Shown here piece by piece: positions 17,250-26,201 of a DNA stretch of 56,890 nt. The stretch lies in NCBI GenBank assembly GCA_937907165.1, contig CALCUH010000067.1, positions 1 to 56,890 of the forward strand. Direction: 5' to 3'. Source of the stretch: an uncultured Bacteroidales bacterium (lineage in GTDB: Bacteria > Bacteroidota > Bacteroidia > Bacteroidales > Paludibacteraceae). Position 1 is the first letter of the stretch; every line of letters starts with the position of its first letter. The translations under genes and the position numbers were made by a program. The notes under the pieces are model-generated. The model ran no database searches. It saw only the letters and a list, made by a program, of their open reading frames with translations, and had not been told where the DNA came from.

Positions 17250-17470
17250 AATATACTTTAAATTTCCAGTCTTACCCAGACGTTCTTTTATAAAACGAAG
17301 GATTCCATCTTCCCCCAATTAGTCAATGATACTAAATAACTTCAAATTTGTAAAAAAATCCGCTATCAAACAATAAAAATCGATATTTTTGTTTGTGACA
17401 CTTAACCTATATCAATTCAATAAAACAATAAATGAGCAATATCACGACAAAAATTATTATTCTGACACAC
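17250..17470. other. AT-rich leader region upstream of the giant secreted protein gene
   Basis: An intergenic stretch of about 220 bases between the giant gene and the fabG terminator. It is AT-rich and must hold the giant gene's promoter and 5' untranslated region, but no exact TAnnTTTG -7 box is present. The nearest is TATTGTTTG on the minus strand, which has one extra spacer base. No gene or RNA is recognised. Confidence 0.5.
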
Positions 17471-17504
17471 AAAAAAGGGATGAATACACAAAAGTATTCA
17501 CCCC
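17471..17504 (-). terminator. Rho-independent terminator of fabG
   Basis: On the minus strand GGGGTGAATAC pairs with GTATTCATCCC around a six-base loop (arms 17477-17487 and 17494-17504), with one mismatch. A run of T follows (A 17471-17476 on the plus strand). It lies 27 bases after the fabG stop and separates fabG from the giant gene. Confidence 0.85.
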
Positions 17505-17530
17505 CCTATAAGAATTAACGAATCATTAAA

Positions 17531-18277
17531 TTACATGTTCATACCGCCACAACAGTGGATGACTTGTCCTGAAACATATGAGGACAAATCAGAGGCTAAG
17601 AATAAAGCTACGTTTGCCACATCTTCAGGTGTTCCTCCACGACGGAGCGGAATTGTCTCCGTCCACTGTTTACGAACCTCCTCGGAGAGTTGCTTCGTCA
17701 TATCAGTAAGGATAAATCCGGGAGCGATGCAATTAGCACGGATTCCGCGGGAACCCAATTCCTTAGCGGTGGACTTTGCCAAACCTATCAAACCCGCCTT
17801 GGAAGCGGAATAGTTGCTTTGTCCGGCATTACCGGAGACTCCCACCACAGAACTCATATTGATAATGCTACCCGAACGCTGCTTCATCATGATTGGCGTA
17901 CACGCATGAATAAAATTGAAGGCGGACTTCAAATTGACGGTCAAGACCGCATCCCACTGCGCCTCCTGCATACGGAGCAATAATGTGTCCTTCGTGATAC
18001 CCGCATTATTCACAAGAATATCTATACTACCGAAATCCTTCAAGATTTGCTCCACCACCTGATGAGTCTCTTCAAAATTAGCGGCGTTAGAAGCATAGCC
18101 TTTCGCCTTCACGCCCAAAGCGGCAATCTCCGATTCGGTCGCTTGCGCAAGTTCATCGATTTGCAAGTCGGTAAAAGCGATATTGGCGCCCTCACTGGCG
18201 AACTTCAAGGCGATAGCTTTTCCAATTCCCTTGGCGGCACCTGTAATAAGAGCCGTCTTACCATTTAACAATCCCAT
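17531..18277 (-). CDS. fabG: 3-oxoacyl-[acyl-carrier-protein] reductase (FabG)
   Basis: A 248-residue short-chain dehydrogenase that reduces 3-oxoacyl-ACP with NADPH in fatty acid elongation in the cytoplasm. The cofactor loop TGAAKGIG is at residues 12-19, NNAG at 90-93, and the catalytic residues are Asn115, Ser143, Tyr156 and Lys160 in the YSASK segment. The C-terminus (SDLSSYVSGQVIHCCGGMNM) matches FabG, where S-Y-(V/I)-(S/T)-G-Q-V-x-x-x-x-G-G-x-x-M is diagnostic. ispG lies 46 bases upstream on the same strand, and a -7 box in the gap suggests separate transcription. Confidence 0.94.
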   Translation of the reverse strand: MGLLNGKTALITGAAKGIGKAIALKFASEGANIAFTDLQIDELAQATESEIAALGVKAKGYASNAANFEETHQVVEQILKDFGSIDILVNNAGITKDTLLLRMQEAQWDAVLTVNLKSAFNFIHACTPIMMKQRSGSIINMSSVVGVSGNAGQSNYSASKAGLIGLAKSTAKELGSRGIRANCIAPGFILTDMTKQLSEEVRKQWTETIPLRRGGTPEDVANVALFLASDLSSYVSGQVIHCCGGMNM

Positions 18278-18310
18278 AGTTATATTTTCTTTTAGTTATT
18301 TTATGTTCGG

Positions 18311-18318
18311 CAAAGATA
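18311..18318 (-). promoter_or_regulatory. -7 promoter box TATCTTTG upstream of fabG
   Basis: TATCTTTG on the minus strand fits the Bacteroidota -7 consensus TAnnTTTG. It lies in the 46-base gap between ispG and fabG, 33 bases before the fabG ATG. No matching -33 TTTG is seen at the expected distance, so the call rests on one box and its position. Confidence 0.45.
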
Positions 18319-18323
18319 GGAAT

Positions 18324-20090
18324 TTATTTCCAATCACCGTTACGCTTAATCAACTCAATCAACTTATCGACGGCTTCTTCGGCAGGAATCAGTTTCTCCA
18401 CGCATGTCTGTCCTTTGTAAAGATTCACCTTGCCCTTGGCAGATCCGACATAACCGTAATCAGCATCGGCCATCTCGCCCGGTCCGTTTACGATACATCC
18501 CATAATACCTATCTTTAGCCCTTTCAAGTGGGAAGTCTTCGCCTTAATCTGAGCAATCGTGGATTGCAAGTCAAAGAGCGTTCTACCGCAGCTTGGGCAA
18601 GAAATATATTCCGTCTTTGTAACGCGAACACGAGCGCCCTGAAGAATTCCAAAGGAGAGCGACAAAAGAGCGTCCTGCGGCACATTGGAAGCCTCCAGCC
18701 ACAAGCCATCCCCCAAACCGTCAATAAAGAAGAGCCCCGAATCGGCAGCCGCCTTAATCTGCAAATCCTCCATATCAGAATCTTGGTACGACCTTTTAAT
18801 GATAACTGGATTCTTCACACCGTCAGTCAATAACGCATGAAAGAAAGCGCGTTGTTCCCCCACTCCATTAATATGATCGGTGGTAAGGACAAAGACCGTG
18901 CGCTCATCAATAAAGTCGGGAAGAGTTTTTTTATAATCCTTATACGATAATTGCAGGAACTTCACAGGAGAAGCGTCTGAACGCAACGACGAAAGGTTAC
19001 CCATATCGTAAAGAGGCGCTCCACTCAACCTGCCGTCAGCATAACAATAATCGGGAGATAACGGACCGTTCTCCACTTTAGAAGAGACCACCACAGGGAC
19101 GGAACCGCCACCTATATTGCCAATTTTGAAAGTTTCACGGCGGGTATACTTAAAAGGATCCACCTTGCCAGAATCTTTTGCGTTGATAGCTGAATGTCCA
19201 GCTCTAGATGTAACATAATCAACCAGTTTTTTCGCCACAGGAATCTCATTTTCAGGAGCTTCACTCAAAGAAACACGAACCGTGTCGCCAATACCATCAG
19301 CCAATAACGCACCGATGCCGAGAGCCGACTTAACGCGTCCATCCTCACCATCTCCAGCCTCCGTCACACCCAAATGAAGCGGATAACTCATACCTTCACT
19401 TCTCATCGTCGCAGCCAACAATCTGACCGTCTGTACCATAATGACCGTATTGGAAGCCTTGATGGAGATGACAACGTCGTCAAAACGCTCCGCCTTGAAA
19501 ATCCGAAGAAATTCCATGCAGGACTCCACCATTCCTTGAGGCGTGTCGCCATAGCGGGAGAGAATTCTATCGGAAAGAGATCCATGGTTCACACCGATAC
19601 GGATAGCAGTGTGATGCTCACGGCAAATAGCCAGAAAAGGCAATAAGCGATCCCTTACTTTATCCAACTCCTGCTTATACTCCTCATCCGTATAATCGAA
19701 ACGCTGCAGCGTATGGACACGATCGACAAAATTTCCAGGGTTGATACGCACCTTTTCCACATAATGAGCCGCCACCTCAGCAGCAGACGGATTAAAATGG
19801 ATATCAGCCACCAAAGGAGTACTGCAACCCTTCTCGTCCAATGCGCGACGAATTAGCGAAAGATTCTCCGCCTCTTTCACGCCTTGCGCAGTGAACCGCA
19901 CTAACTCACCTCCAGCTGAAACAATACGCAAAGCTTGATCGGCGCTTGCCTCTATATCATTCGTATTAGTATTAGCCATGGATTGGATTCTGATAGGATT
20001 GTTGCCTCCCATCTCCAAACCACCGATATGCACGACAGAAGAAGACCTTCTTCTATAATTGAATAAATCATTAGACTCCAAATATTCCAT
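18324..20090 (-). CDS. ispG: 4-hydroxy-3-methylbut-2-en-1-yl diphosphate synthase (IspG/GcpE), long three-domain form
   Basis: 588 residues. IspG reductively opens methylerythritol cyclodiphosphate to HMBPP in the MEP isoprenoid pathway, using a [4Fe-4S] cluster. The TIM-barrel domain starts with NNPIRIQSMANTNTND (30-45). The cluster domain has Cys498, Cys501 (ISCPSCGRT), Cys532 (MGCIVNGPGE) and Glu539. About 200 residues between them (roughly 300-490) form the extra domain found in Bacteroidota, Chlamydiae and plant enzymes. The ATG at 20090 is chosen over a GTG at 20126 because the extension would lie inside the secDF terminator hairpin, and because MEYLESNDLFNYRRR fits the family N-terminus. 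Confidence 0.95.
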   Translation of the reverse strand: MEYLESNDLFNYRRRSSSVVHIGGLEMGGNNPIRIQSMANTNTNDIEASADQALRIVSAGGELVRFTAQGVKEAENLSLIRRALDEKGCSTPLVADIHFNPSAAEVAAHYVEKVRINPGNFVDRVHTLQRFDYTDEEYKQELDKVRDRLLPFLAICREHHTAIRIGVNHGSLSDRILSRYGDTPQGMVESCMEFLRIFKAERFDDVVISIKASNTVIMVQTVRLLAATMRSEGMSYPLHLGVTEAGDGEDGRVKSALGIGALLADGIGDTVRVSLSEAPENEIPVAKKLVDYVTSRAGHSAINAKDSGKVDPFKYTRRETFKIGNIGGGSVPVVVSSKVENGPLSPDYCYADGRLSGAPLYDMGNLSSLRSDASPVKFLQLSYKDYKKTLPDFIDERTVFVLTTDHINGVGEQRAFFHALLTDGVKNPVIIKRSYQDSDMEDLQIKAAADSGLFFIDGLGDGLWLEASNVPQDALLSLSFGILQGARVRVTKTEYISCPSCGRTLFDLQSTIAQIKAKTSHLKGLKIGIMGCIVNGPGEMADADYGYVGSAKGKVNLYKGQTCVEKLIPAEEAVDKLIELIKRNGDWK

Positions 20091-20110
20091 AAGCGAACCA
20101 ATTATATTTA

Positions 20111-20151
20111 AAAAGAGATTCCACACATTCCAATAGATGAAATGTGTGGAA
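20111..20151 (-). terminator. Rho-independent terminator downstream of secDF
   Basis: A perfect 11-base-pair inverted repeat, TTCCACACATT (20119-20129) with AATGTGTGGAA (20141-20151). On the minus strand a TCTCTTTTT tract follows the stem. It sits 27 bases after the secDF stop and just before ispG. Confidence 0.85.
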
Positions 20152-20177
20152 CCTATTAATCAATCGGGAATATTTAA

Positions 20178-23100
20178 TTATTCCTCTACTTTAGAAACCT
20201 CTTTTGAACCTCCATTGATCATCTTATCTTTAGAAGCCTTAGCATCTTTCTTTGAGAATACACCCAAGAAACGATAAGCTATCGGAGAAGCGATGAACCA
20301 AGAAGAGTAAGTTCCGACAATCACACCGATCAACATGGCGAAGATAAATCCGCGGATTGTGTCTCCACCGAAGAAGAAGATGATGACCAAAACGACCAAG
20401 GTACTCATAGATGTACTGAATGTACGGCTCAAAGTTGAGTTCAATGCTTCGTTGAACAAGACCTTACTGTCGCGAGTCGGATACAAATTTCTGAACTCAC
20501 GGATACGGTCGAAAATAACCACCTTATCGTTGATTGAATATCCGATGATTGTCAAAATAGCCGCAATGAAGGATTGGTCAACCTCCATAGAGAACGGCAT
20601 CACATTCTTCAACAAAGAGAAGGCACCTATGATGAACAAAGTATCATGAGCCAAAGCGGCAACCGCACCCAAGCTGAAAGAGAGGTTACGGAAACGGATT
20701 AAGATATAGAGACCGATAACCAACACGGCAATCAAGACAGCGAAGATAGCGGAAGTCTTGATATCATCAGCCATAGTAGGTCCGACCTTTTGAGAACTCT
20801 GCAAACCGTAAGTTACGGAGCCATCCTCTACATCGTTTCCAAATTCACCAGACTCAGTACGGACGTAACGGTTCAAGAACATATCCTTGGAAACGCCCTC
20901 TGCCAAGAATGGTTGAACGCCCTCATATACCATTGTTTCGATTTCCTCATCAACATTGTCGCCATTCTCCATTATTCTGTAGTTTGTAGAGATTCTGACT
21001 TTGTTGCTCTCTCCGATAGTGATGACACTAACCGTATTATCGAACACTTTGTTCAATTCAGAAGCGACATCAGCAGTTGAAACCGGATTCTCGAAACGGA
21101 CGATATAGTTACGACCACCAGAGAAGTCGATGCCACTCTTAAGACCGGAAATCAAGAGAGAAGCCAAACCAGCCAACAAGATAATCGCAGAACCGATCAT
21201 AAACTTCTTAGCTCTACCGATGAAATCGAAATTCATGTTCTGTAAGAAATTCTCTGTCATCTTTGTACAGAAAGGAAGTTGCTCCATAACAGCAGGCTTC
21301 TTTTCGATAAGACGTTCGAAAATCAAACGAGAAATGAATACGGCAGTGAACAAAGAACAAAGTACACCGATAATCAACGTAGTGGCGAATCCCTTGATAG
21401 GACCCGTACCGAAGACGAACAAGATGATACCTGTCAAAACGGTAGTGATGTTTGAGTCGATGATGGCGCTGAACGCATTACTGTAACCATCTGCCAAAGC
21501 GCTCTTGATTTGTTTGCCCTTACGTTTCTCCTCTCGGATGCGCTCGTAAATCAACACGTTGGCGTCGACCGCCATACCCAATGTCAATACGATACCTGCG
21601 ATACCAGGCAATGTTAAGACAGCCTTGAAGGAGGCCAGCACACTGAAAATGAAGAACACATTGCAGAGCAATGCGGTATCAGCCACAAGACCAGGGATCA
21701 AGCCGTAGTAGAAAATCATGTAAATCAACACGAGCACGAAAGCGACCACGAATGAGATGAAACCAGCGTGGATAGCCTCTTGACCCAAAGACGGACCGAC
21801 CACATCCTCTTGAACGATACGAGCAGGAGCAGGCATCTTACCAGACTTCAACACGTTAGCCAAGTCCTTAGCCTCATCCATTGTGAAGTGTCCAGTGATT
21901 TGAGAACGGCCACCATTAATCTCGCAGTTCACATTAGGATAAGAATATGCGAAACCATCCAAAACGATAGCGACGCTCTTACCGATATTCTTTTTAGTCA
22001 ACTCAGCCCATTTGCGAGAACCCTCTTGGTTCATCTCCATACTAACCTCAGCGGAAGAACCGAATTGTCCCACATCCGCACGAGCATCAGTGATAACAGA
22101 ACCAGTCAAAGGAGCCTTACCATCTCTTCTCGCACAGTTAATCGCGATCAAACTATAATACAAACCAGCCTTGTCCTCAGCCTTCACCGTCCAAGTTGGA
22201 CGCAAGCTATTCGGAATCAAGTGCTTCTCACGCGCCATTCGGAAATATTCCATTACCTTGGCGGTATCCTTTACCATAGCAATACCTATAACAGGACCCT
22301 TGCCATCTTGTCTATAAGAAGGAAGAATTGCGAACAACGGATTCTCTTTCTTAAATTCTTCAGCATTTAAATTGCTTTCGCTTGCAGTAGTGGATGCAGA
22401 ATCTTTTTCTGTTCCTAAAGTAGCCAAAAGACTATCGCTTATTGACTTAGCTACGGTATCCTCAACAGCCTCGGTTTCTTTATTCGCCTCTTGAGAAGAA
22501 GCGTTGTCTGACTTGGATTTAGCAGCCTCATAATCTCTAGCCATATTATTCACAGCGACAAGAGACTCATAGATTTCCGAATAATCGTAAGTCTCCCAGA
22601 ACTCAAGGTCAGCAGAGCCTTGCAACAATTTACGTACACGTTCAGGCTCTTTAACACCTGGCATTTCGATCAAGATACGACCAGCGATGTCAAGTTGTTG
22701 AATGTTCGGTTGAACGACGCCGAAACGGTCGATACGAGAACGAAGCACATTAAATGAATTATCTACAGCTGCCTTCACTTGTTCCTTCAAAACAGAAACA
22801 ACCTCATCATCAGAAGGTGTAGAAGTGAATTTATCCTTTAATTCATAAGAGAAAATGTAATACAAAGACTTACCTGGATTCGTTTCCGCATAAGCTGCAG
22901 CGAAAAGGTCTACGAAATCCTTTTGTGTGTTCAATTGTTTCTCTTTAGCCAACTTCATGGCATTCGTGAATTCATCCGTAGTGGCTTGAGAACCCGCCAA
23001 TGATTTCAAGATGTCTGGCACAGACACTTCCATCACCACGTTCATACCTCCCTTGAGGTCCAAACCTAAATTCAACTCATTTTCACGGCACTCCTTCAAC

Positions 23101-23288
23101 GTGTAGCCCATCCATACCGACGTTCCCGAAAGGGAATCGAGATACCTGTTGTAGTCGTCCGTACCTTCTCCGTACTTAGCGGCCGCCTTGTTCTCGTAAT
23201 GATTAGTGACAAGGCTGAAAGAAAGGTAGAAGAGGCACGTCAGTGTGAAAAGCACCGCGATCACCTTTACAAATCCTTTGTTCTGCAT
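20178..23288 (-). CDS. secDF: Fused protein translocase subunit SecDF
   Basis: 1036 residues joining SecD and SecF, the proton-driven RND-type accessory of the Sec translocon in the cytoplasmic membrane. SecD covers about 1-665: a first membrane helix at 8-26, the large periplasmic P1 domain, and five helices from 507, with the conserved VDANVLIYERIREE block at 574-587 carrying the essential Asp575. SecF runs from about 680 (FDFIGRAKK, then GIDFSGG at 719-725) and has the matching SINDKVVIFDRIREF block. Residues about 255-315 are a Ser/Glu/Lys-rich, low-complexity insert inside P1. The fusion is normal for Bacteroidota. A -7 box lies about 80 bases upstream and a terminator follows. Confidence 0.96.
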   Translation of the reverse strand: MQNKGFVKVIAVLFTLTCLFYLSFSLVTNHYENKAAAKYGEGTDDYNRYLDSLSGTSVWMGYTLKECRENELNLGLDLKGGMNVVMEVSVPDILKSLAGSQATTDEFTNAMKLAKEKQLNTQKDFVDLFAAAYAETNPGKSLYYIFSYELKDKFTSTPSDDEVVSVLKEQVKAAVDNSFNVLRSRIDRFGVVQPNIQQLDIAGRILIEMPGVKEPERVRKLLQGSADLEFWETYDYSEIYESLVAVNNMARDYEAAKSKSDNASSQEANKETEAVEDTVAKSISDSLLATLGTEKDSASTTASESNLNAEEFKKENPLFAILPSYRQDGKGPVIGIAMVKDTAKVMEYFRMAREKHLIPNSLRPTWTVKAEDKAGLYYSLIAINCARRDGKAPLTGSVITDARADVGQFGSSAEVSMEMNQEGSRKWAELTKKNIGKSVAIVLDGFAYSYPNVNCEINGGRSQITGHFTMDEAKDLANVLKSGKMPAPARIVQEDVVGPSLGQEAIHAGFISFVVAFVLVLIYMIFYYGLIPGLVADTALLCNVFFIFSVLASFKAVLTLPGIAGIVLTLGMAVDANVLIYERIREEKRKGKQIKSALADGYSNAFSAIIDSNITTVLTGIILFVFGTGPIKGFATTLIIGVLCSLFTAVFISRLIFERLIEKKPAVMEQLPFCTKMTENFLQNMNFDFIGRAKKFMIGSAIILLAGLASLLISGLKSGIDFSGGRNYIVRFENPVSTADVASELNKVFDNTVSVITIGESNKVRISTNYRIMENGDNVDEEIETMVYEGVQPFLAEGVSKDMFLNRYVRTESGEFGNDVEDGSVTYGLQSSQKVGPTMADDIKTSAIFAVLIAVLVIGLYILIRFRNLSFSLGAVAALAHDTLFIIGAFSLLKNVMPFSMEVDQSFIAAILTIIGYSINDKVVIFDRIREFRNLYPTRDSKVLFNEALNSTLSRTFSTSMSTLVVLVIIFFFGGDTIRGFIFAMLIGVIVGTYSSWFIASPIAYRFLGVFSKKDAKASKDKMINGGSKEVSKVEE

Positions 23289-23366
23289 TTTTAGTAACTA
23301 TTAATTAATTTTAAAATTTATTATTCAAATTGACCGATGGAAACTAACCCATTTTCAATCGGAGCG

Positions 23367-23374
23367 CAAATATA
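23367..23374 (-). promoter_or_regulatory. -7 promoter box TATATTTG upstream of secDF
   Basis: TATATTTG on the minus strand matches TAnnTTTG and lies 78 bases before the secDF ATG, in an AT-rich gap. The nearest upstream TTTG (23401-23404) is 26 bases away, wider than the usual 19-21. Confidence 0.45.
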
Positions 23375-23480
23375 GTTATTTTTGTTTTTATTTCCCCAAT
23401 CAAAAGTGAACGTATTTATGAAAAAAAATTACGTTTTAAGAAAAAATCATTCATCATAGCCTACAACGGACCAATAGAAT

Positions 23481-23515
23481 AAAAAAATGCGGAACCGAAA
23501 CTCGGTCCGCATTTT
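23481..23515 (-). terminator. Rho-independent terminator of the TPM-lemA operon
   Basis: On the minus strand the GC-rich stem AATGCGGACCGA / TCGGTTCCGCATT, with one bulged base and a three-base loop, is followed by seven T. It lies about 30 bases after the lemA stop. Confidence 0.88.
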
Positions 23516-23545
23516 GTAAGTAAGCGAAATTACAAATATCACCAA

Positions 23546-24127
23546 TCAGAATTTCACCTCGGGAGCTTTATTGGCCCCATATTCGGATTCGAAATAAGGG
23601 CGTGTGCTCAAGCCAAAGATGCCACCTAAAATGTTATTAGGGAATGAGCGAATCTCCAAATTATAGTCTTTCGCAGTTTCATTAAACTCACGGCGTGCCT
23701 CGGCGATACGGTTTTCCGTGCCCTCCAATTGAGCCTGTAAATCGGCGAATCTAGACTCAGCCTTCAAGTTAGGATAAGACTCAGCCACAGCCAACAAACG
23801 GTTCAAAGCACTAGAGACACCATTTTGAGCCTCCATAAATTGGTTCAATTGTTCAGGAGTGACATTGGAAGGATCAATTGTAATGGAACAAGCCTTACTT
23901 CTCGCCTCTATCACAGCTGTAAGGGTTTGCTCCTCATGTTTTGCGTAACCCTTCACGACCTCGACCAAGTTAGGAATGAGGTCGGCACGACGTTGATATT
24001 GTGTTTCAACGTGTCCCCAAGAGGCGTTCACTTTCTCGTCCAATTGAACCAAAGAGTTGTATGAACTGATGCACCAAAGCACCAAAACAGCGGCTACCGC
24101 CAAAAAAACAATCGTACTTTTCTTCAT
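23546..24127 (-). CDS. lemA: LemA family membrane protein
   Basis: 193 residues. A single N-terminal membrane helix (about 5-22) is followed by the LemA four-helix body. Typical blocks are YNSLVQLDEKVNASWGHVE, QYQRRADLIPNLVEVVKGYA and YPNLKAESRFADLQAQLEGTENRIAEARREFNE. The N-terminus sits in the cytoplasmic membrane and the helical domain is extracytoplasmic. The cellular role of LemA is not settled. The TPM-domain gene lies 41 bases upstream, a pairing seen in many bacteria. Confidence 0.93.
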   Translation of the reverse strand: MKKSTIVFLAVAAVLVLWCISSYNSLVQLDEKVNASWGHVETQYQRRADLIPNLVEVVKGYAKHEEQTLTAVIEARSKACSITIDPSNVTPEQLNQFMEAQNGVSSALNRLLAVAESYPNLKAESRFADLQAQLEGTENRIAEARREFNETAKDYNLEIRSFPNNILGGIFGLSTRPYFESEYGANKAPEVKF

Positions 24128-24168
24128 ATTTCTATTGTTTTAACATTATTAAATCTATAAAATTGATA

Positions 24169-25044
24169 TTAAAATCTTGACCCGGCTCCTCCACCGCCAA
24201 AATGACCACCGCCAAAATGGCCGCCGCTGAAACCGCCCCCGCCACCAAAGCCGCCTCCGAAGCCGCCACCCCTGGACGAATGGCTCTCCTTGTAAACCGT
24301 GCGCAACCTAGTTGTCTTATCTCCACAAGCCTTGCAGAGGTATATGTCTTGATATTTTCTGACATGAGAGTCCTCGTATATTCGAAGCGTTTCAACACGC
24401 GTCAGTTTGTGCTTCCCACAATTAGGACATTTTTTCGACTTCCACCATTCCCGAATGGCTATTACCGGAAGGAATAAGAAAAAGAACAAGACGAAAATTT
24501 TGTCCATTAACGAATCCTCTCCCGGTTCCCCAGACCATGTCATTGAGCCCTGCAGCACTTCATAAGTCGCCTTAACCCCCTCAAGCATTCCCTCAGACCA
24601 CTCACCACGCGAAAAGTATGGAATCATGCACTCCCTTTGAATCCGTTTGCAAATCACATCGGGCAAGACACCCTCCAATCCGCTACCTGTAGAGAATTGG
24701 ACGCAACGCTCAACGGTCGAGAGCAGGATAACAAGACCATTATTCAAGGATTTCTTTCCCACCCCATATTTTTGTCCGATTCGAATCGCTGTCTCATAGC
24801 AATCGTGGTTCGCCAAAGAATCGACCGCAATAACGACGACCTCAATACCCGTAGAATCCTCTAAGACATCCAACATTTGGTCCATGACCGCCACGTGCTC
24901 CCACGACAAAACATTACAAGGATTACATACATAACGAGTAGAATCGAGCAAATGCACCATTTGGATATTGTCGATACCATATTGCTTCGCAGAAACACCC
25001 AATGCGAAAGCAAACGCAATGAAAATAGATAACAATTTCCTCAT
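24169..25044 (-). CDS. TPM-domain membrane protein with zinc-ribbon motif and Gly-rich tail
   Basis: 291 residues from the ATG at 25044. A longer reading frame to 25134 is rejected because it crosses the promoter and the secG terminator, and because MRKLLSIFIAFAFALGVSAKQ is a clean signal peptide. The TPM domain (about 35-170; SWEHVAVMDQMLDVLEDSTGIEV, GKKSLNNGLVILLS) is followed by a membrane helix near 195-212. Next come a CPNC...CKAC four-cysteine set about 30 residues apart, likely a zinc ribbon on the cytoplasmic side, and a glycine-rich tail ending GGGGAGSRF. TPM proteins are known in photosystem II repair and respiratory complex assembly; the role here is unknown. It is operonic with lemA. 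Confidence 0.85.
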   Translation of the reverse strand: MRKLLSIFIAFAFALGVSAKQYGIDNIQMVHLLDSTRYVCNPCNVLSWEHVAVMDQMLDVLEDSTGIEVVVIAVDSLANHDCYETAIRIGQKYGVGKKSLNNGLVILLSTVERCVQFSTGSGLEGVLPDVICKRIQRECMIPYFSRGEWSEGMLEGVKATYEVLQGSMTWSGEPGEDSLMDKIFVLFFFLFLPVIAIREWWKSKKCPNCGKHKLTRVETLRIYEDSHVRKYQDIYLCKACGDKTTRLRTVYKESHSSRGGGFGGGFGGGGGFSGGHFGGGHFGGGGAGSRF

Positions 25045-25070
25045 ACGGCACAACCAATTACGTCGTAATG

Positions 25071-25078
25071 CAAATATA
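25071..25078 (-). promoter_or_regulatory. -7 promoter box TATATTTG upstream of the TPM-lemA operon
   Basis: TATATTTG on the minus strand lies 26 bases before the ATG at 25044. A TTTG at 25094-25097 is 15 bases upstream of it, slightly close for a -33 box. The position supports the start chosen for the TPM gene. Confidence 0.5.
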
Positions 25079-25110
25079 ACGGGAAAAAAGGAACAAAAAA
25101 ACATCCAAGA

Positions 25111-25141
25111 AAAAAAAAGGGGTTGGTAGGCCAACCCCTTT
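25111..25141 (-). terminator. Rho-independent terminator of the secG operon
   Basis: A perfect 11-base-pair stem, AAAGGGGTTGG (25116-25126) with CCAACCCCTTT (25131-25141), and a four-base loop. On the minus strand it is followed by a T run (A from 25111). It lies 21 bases after the secG stop. Confidence 0.92.
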
Positions 25142-25162
25142 GAGAAAATAATACGTTAAATA

Positions 25163-25465
25163 CTATTCTTCAGCTTGTGAATCAGAAGAGGTGGTATTCT
25201 CCACCTGACCTGTCAATTGTGATTTAGCTCCGGCTTCCTCATGAGGATAGACAGCAGCAGTAGCAATACTCAACACAACAACCACACACACCAATACCCA
25301 AGTCGCTTTCTCCACGAAATCAGTTGTCTTCTTCACGCCCATGATTTGATTCTGAGCTTGGAAATTTGAAGCCAAACCTCCTCCTTTTGAGTTTTGAATT
25401 AACACAACTCCCACTAAGAGGATGGATGCAATCACAACAATAATCGTAATACCTGTGTAAATCAT
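25163..25465 (-). CDS. secG: Preprotein translocase subunit SecG
   Basis: 100 residues with two membrane helices (about 3-24 and 52-72) separated by the family loop VLIQNSKGGGLAS and a short N-Q-I-M-G-V-K-K-T-T-D segment. This is the small accessory subunit of the SecYEG channel. The acidic Ser/Glu C-terminal tail is typical in Bacteroidota. It is the last gene of a four-gene unit starting with the sigma-54-type activator and starts 12 bases after the TPR gene's stop. Confidence 0.93.
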   Translation of the reverse strand: MIYTGITIIVVIASILLVGVVLIQNSKGGGLASNFQAQNQIMGVKKTTDFVEKATWVLVCVVVVLSIATAAVYPHEEAGAKSQLTGQVENTTSSDSQAEE

Positions 25466-25477
25466 TTTACTATTTAC

Positions 25478-26197
25478 TTAATTGTTTAAATTTTCTATCA
25501 GTCTCTCAAAGAACCTGATTTGGTCTGCAAAGTAAATGCTTTTTTCTGGATTTTTCAAACTTAATTGCCTAAATATTTTGATCGCCTTATCGAACTTCCT
25601 CTGTTTTATGTAAATTTTCGCCAACGTTTCAGTGAAACAAGATGAATCATCCTGTTGATTATCAGGTTGTTCCACAGAAAGAGGGGCTGATTCTGCCGGC
25701 AAGTTCTTTTTTCCCTCATAATTTTCGTCCATAGATTCCCTCGATGAGATAAACTCATCGATAAGATCCTGTCCGCGCATCTCCATCTCAGGGCCATCCG
25801 TCACTATCGGTTTTAACTCATTCAAAAGTTCCGTCATGTCTGTAAAAGAAGGAGAGACCATCGGGATGCTATTCGCCTTCTTTTTCACGGGAGCAACAAT
25901 AGCGTCGGTAACCACCTCAGTTTCCAAGCATGGAGCTGCTAAAGATTCTTCATTCTCCTCAATCGGTTGGACAAGCGACAACCGACGCAAAGAGTAGCGA
26001 TCCAAGGCATAAAGGGAAGTCCTTTTAAGCTCTTGTTCATAGCGGAAATCACCAGAGTTCTGCAATCCCTTCAGATAGAGCAATCTAAAAGAGAGGCAAT
26101 ATGGGAACCGGTCCATATACACCTGCAGTTCATTCAAATGTTTATTCCGAACGCTTCCCGGGTTTTCCATCAAAGATAAGATTTCACCGCTCTTCAT
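25478..26197 (-). CDS. TPR-containing protein of unknown function in the lptE-secG operon
   Basis: 239 residues with no signal peptide. The N-terminal half (about 1-75) is helical (HLNELQVYMDRFPYCLSFRLLYLKGL). The middle (about 80-185) is acidic and low-complexity. Residues about 195-235 form a TPR-like helix pair (SSCFTETLAKIYIKQRKFDKAIKIFRQLSLKNPEKS). I recognise it only as the conserved Bacteroidales gene found between lptE and secG. It starts 4 bases after the lptE stop, so it is surely co-transcribed. Context suggests an envelope-assembly link, but no function is shown. Confidence 0.75.
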   Translation of the reverse strand: MKSGEILSLMENPGSVRNKHLNELQVYMDRFPYCLSFRLLYLKGLQNSGDFRYEQELKRTSLYALDRYSLRRLSLVQPIEENEESLAAPCLETEVVTDAIVAPVKKKANSIPMVSPSFTDMTELLNELKPIVTDGPEMEMRGQDLIDEFISSRESMDENYEGKKNLPAESAPLSVEQPDNQQDDSSCFTETLAKIYIKQRKFDKAIKIFRQLSLKNPEKSIYFADQIRFFERLIENLNN

Positions 26198-26201
26198 ATG
26201 A

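Noticed and set aside
17250..17318. N-terminal extension of the 3249-residue protein from a TTG
   Set aside because: The ATG at 17249 gives a complete signal peptide; the extension would place 23 charged residues ahead of it.
20091..20126. GTG start 12 codons upstream of the chosen ispG start
   Set aside because: It would lie within the hairpin of the secDF terminator, and the extra residues do not match the IspG family.
24132..24398. An 88-codon minus-strand frame overlapping the TPM gene
   Set aside because: It is an out-of-frame reading of the Gly-rich tail and adjacent sequence, with no independent support.
25045..25134. Upstream start for the TPM-domain gene
   Set aside because: The extension overlaps the likely promoter box and the secG terminator, and the internal ATG begins a normal signal peptide.
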